From Pampus argenteus (lineage: Eukaryota > Chordata > Actinopteri > Scombriformes > Stromateidae), in the NCBI GenBank assembly GCA_036937835.1, contig CM072879.1, positions 4,276,001 to 4,340,000 of the forward strand: a DNA stretch of 64,000 nucleotides. Direction: 5' to 3'. A model generated the notes under the pieces. That model searched no databases and was not told the DNA's origin. It worked only from the letters and a program-made list of their open reading frames with translations. Shown piece after piece: positions 61,501 through 64,000 of this stretch (the first letter of the stretch is position 1; each line of letters opens with the position of its first letter). The translations under genes and the position numbers were made by a program.

Positions 61501-62241
61501 GTGAGTCTTTGCTGCTGCTGCTGCTGCTCTTCACCTCACTGGTGGTGTTATAATAATAGTAAAGTTGCTCTTTGTTTTTGTTGTGTTGTTGTTGTTGACC
61601 CAGCACATAAACAGATGGGAAACTTTACCTTTACGCCCTGAATGGGTCAATCCAATAAATGCTCTCTGATACCTAACAAATGCTACAACTATTCAACTCT
61701 AAAATACTCAAAACTGTCCAAGATGATTATTGACATACCTGGAATGTATGTATATATGATGACACATTATTTGGTTATTATGGTGAAATCTTAAAGGTTT
61801 TCTCACTATTTTATCTTAACACACAAGCAGCAGATCCTCAGAGTTCAGTGGTTGCTCTTTTATTCATGGATGGAAAGCTGAGCTTTTATTTGGGTTCCCT
61901 GTTTAAGAGACACAGATACACACTAGTAAAAAAACAACAAAAAAACAAAACAAAACAAAACAAAAACAAAAACACATTAGAGCTGTGAATTATTTCTATT
62001 AATTAACATTTGTGAATGCTGAGCAAATACAAAATCACTTTATACTAATAAAATCCCATCACATATTCAACCAGCACTGAAGAAACTAAAAGCTGCTCCG
62101 GTTAGAATGAAACACACCTGATGGCTTTCTGTGTAAAATTATGTAAAGATTAACACATTTTAAAGACAACCATGCCCCAACCTGCACCCCCACCCCACTC
62201 ACTTTACCTTGCAAACAGATATCTGCTGTGGAACTTAAAAG

Positions 62242-62242
<1 letters not shown>

Positions 62243-62290
<48 letters not shown>

Positions 62291-62297
62291 GGGGGGG
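62243..62297. repeat. (GT)5(GA)14(G)18 compound repeat
   Basis: A GT run passes into a GA run and then 18 G, giving about 45 purines in a row. Such tracts can form triplex or G-quadruplex structures; assembly length is uncertain. Confidence 0.93.
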
Positions 62298-63158
62298 TTT
62301 AGGGCTCAAACATTTCTATTTAAAAGGGGTTAGAGGCTAAAATAGAGATAACAAGGCCCATTCCTCTCCCCATCCAGCCCTGCTTCCTGTTATAAAGTCA
62401 TTAAAGCACCGGGGAGCCCACCCACTCCTGGATTTCAGTCCCACCTCCCATGCGGAGCCTTTTGGCAGGGACCTCTTCTCAGGTTACCTGCCCCTAAGTT
62501 GCTGTAAATCATCTGATGAAAGAAAGGGAATGAGGGCCCTTTACATGCTTGGTCTGGGCCTCAGTGAAACATGGGTGTCAATGTGGTATGCAGAGGTGTG
62601 ATCAAATGGGAGATTGTAGTCTATTGTTACAATGACCCATTAAATATTGATTGAAATTAATCTGGGAGCCACATCTAGGAGGCTAATATTCTCCAGCAGT
62701 AGTGGTTATTAGCCTTAAATGCTGTCTGTATTTCACATGCATGTAGAATCAGTGATAAAGGGACTGTCAGTCATTTGATCATAATGTTTATATTTACGTG
62801 ACCTTCAAAGGTTTATTAGATGGAAGTCACAAAATGCCGATGACATGTGTTAGCCATGAGGTTTGTTAGCATCAGTATCATGCAGATGTTTGACAGCCAA
62901 TAAGAGGCTAATATCTATACTGAAAAACAGTGGGGGTTTAATTAGAGCTAAGGCAAAGTAACCACTGAAAAAGAAGATATTTTGGTTTTTAAAAAATGCT
63001 TTTGGTTGACATGGTTCACCATTTGATACGTAAAATGTGAATAGATATATGCATGATGATAATTAAGACAAAGACAACAGACGTTCACTGACATCACTAG
63101 TGTGCAATGACAAGATCTACACGAACATCATGTCTGTGTGTGTTAAGTACAGGATGTG

Positions 63159-63240
63159 GTTAGCCTAGCTTAGCATAAAGACTGAAAGCAGTGGGAATCC
63201 GCTAGCCTGGCTTTGTCTAAAGTTAAAATCCAAAATCACG
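63159..63240. mobile_element. Dispersed repeat with TTAGCxTAGCxTAAAGACTG core, copy 2
   Basis: GGTTAGCCTAGCTTAGCATA then AAGACTGAAAGCAGTGGGAA and CTAGCCTGGCTTTGTCTAAA reproduce the family's order of motifs. It lies in lin28a intron 2. Its downstream end is not clear. Confidence 0.6.
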
Positions 63241-64000
63241 AGGACTTAGAAAGGTTCTTGTTAGCGCTGGTAGTCTTGGAGTTTATTCTGTCAAGTTATC
63301 TTAAAAACCCAAATGAATCAAGACAATTATTAGACCTTTGAACATCCTGGAGTTGAATTAAACAGGAAATAGAAGGAGGATTTAGATGAGAGGATATTAG
63401 TATATATAGTATCTATGGAAGAATTCCTCGGGGAGTTTAGGGGATGACAGGTCGGTGGATCTGTTGACAGAGTGAGCAGGAATGCCGAGGTTGTTAGATT
63501 GTCGGGACTTGGATTCCTATCCCATAATGATCACCAAGCTGTCCGGGTTCAGTCAGTCATAAAACAGCGAAACAGGCTCGGCTTTGGGCACCAATTTAAC
63601 ACGTGTGCGGCATAGACACACAATGCACATACACAGAAAACACTGCAGGCTGTGTTTCTGTGTATAACAAGTGATTTCTGTACATCTCAGTGTGGAAAAT
63701 CCACTGCTGCGAACATCACAACACAGATCTGTAAACTATTACTATGAAAACCTTTAGCATCACAGAAACCTCCCTTCTTCTAACCTTCAGAGCAACACAA
63801 TTCACCAAATATTCACCACTACAATCGGTAGGTCCATTAGTGAAAAGTCTGGTGATTTTTTTTTTCTTCTCTTTCCATCTATCCTGGTAGCTATCCCAGG
63901 AATGCACTCCTGCCCCTGCATCTGCATTTCCCAGCATCCTACAGAGTAGTGGTCATCTTGAGACTTGACCAGATGGACTCATTTTAGAGAGTCTGCGGCT

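Larger units (their letters stand above)
61501..64000 (+). other. lin28a: lin28a intron 2, continuing past the right edge
   Basis: It starts with a strong donor (GTGAGT) followed at once by a (GCT) run at about 61,510-61,526. It contains a (CAAAA) tract at about 61,928-61,973, a GT/GA/G compound repeat at 62,243-62,297, a GC-balanced candidate conserved block at 62,335-62,560, and a dispersed repeat near 63,159-63,240. I looked for the next exon (SKLHMEGFRSLKEGEAVEF) and did not find it. Confidence 0.75.

Noticed and set aside
61501..64000. lin28a exon 3 (SKLHMEGF onward)
   Set aside because: No matching sequence seen before the right edge.
1..64000. tRNA, rRNA or known microRNA genes, or coding remains of retroviruses or LINEs
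   Set aside because: No cloverleaf with A/B boxes, rRNA stretch, recognised mature microRNA, or reverse-transcriptase or transposase motif was noticed on either strand; a covariance-model search would be needed to be sure.

Overview
The window reads as teleost fish nuclear DNA. Genes are split into short exons with canonical GT-AG introns. There are dozens of CA/TG microsatellites, dispersed repeats of types common in ray-finned fish, and no compact bacterial-style gene clusters. Four protein-coding genes can be supported, all by conceptual splicing and recalled family sequences; no database search was possible. Most other open frames are chance or repeat-driven.

Layout: (1) 1-34,264, minus strand: the 5' half of a ubiquitin-conjugating enzyme gene of the UBE2E2 type. 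A probable non-coding first exon ends at 34,264. The first coding exon is 31,656-31,846 and a 51-bp second coding exon is 26,314-26,364. The UBC catalytic core is not in the window, so 1-26,313 is the start of a long intron filled with microsatellites, minisatellites and dispersed repeats. (2) 35,808-40,040, plus strand: complete sf3a3 in 17 coding exons that join to exactly 501 codons, the length I recall for human SF3A3. It is divergent from ube2e2 across about 1.3 kb. (3) 44,310-52,983, minus strand: complete maneal (Golgi GH99 endomannosidase-like) in four coding exons, 442 codons, convergent with sf3a3. (4) 60,652-61,500, plus strand: the first coding exons of lin28a, up to the middle of the cold-shock domain; the rest lies beyond the window.

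The genes are not a functional pathway: ubiquitin transfer, U2 snRNP assembly, Golgi glycan trimming and let-7/mRNA control. sf3a3 and maneal are also close neighbours in human 1p34, while UBE2E2 is on human chromosome 3p and LIN28A on 1p36, so the linkage is a fish arrangement.

I do not see a new biological system. The observations most worth checking are: the predicted Maneal has Gln where GH99 enzymes have the first Glu of the E-W-H-E catalytic motif; the 51-nt, frame-neutral ube2e2 exon is bracketed by UG-repeat tracts; lin28a has two possible first coding exons and two in-frame acceptors; and an 84-bp splice-flanked open segment lies inside the large ube2e2 intron.
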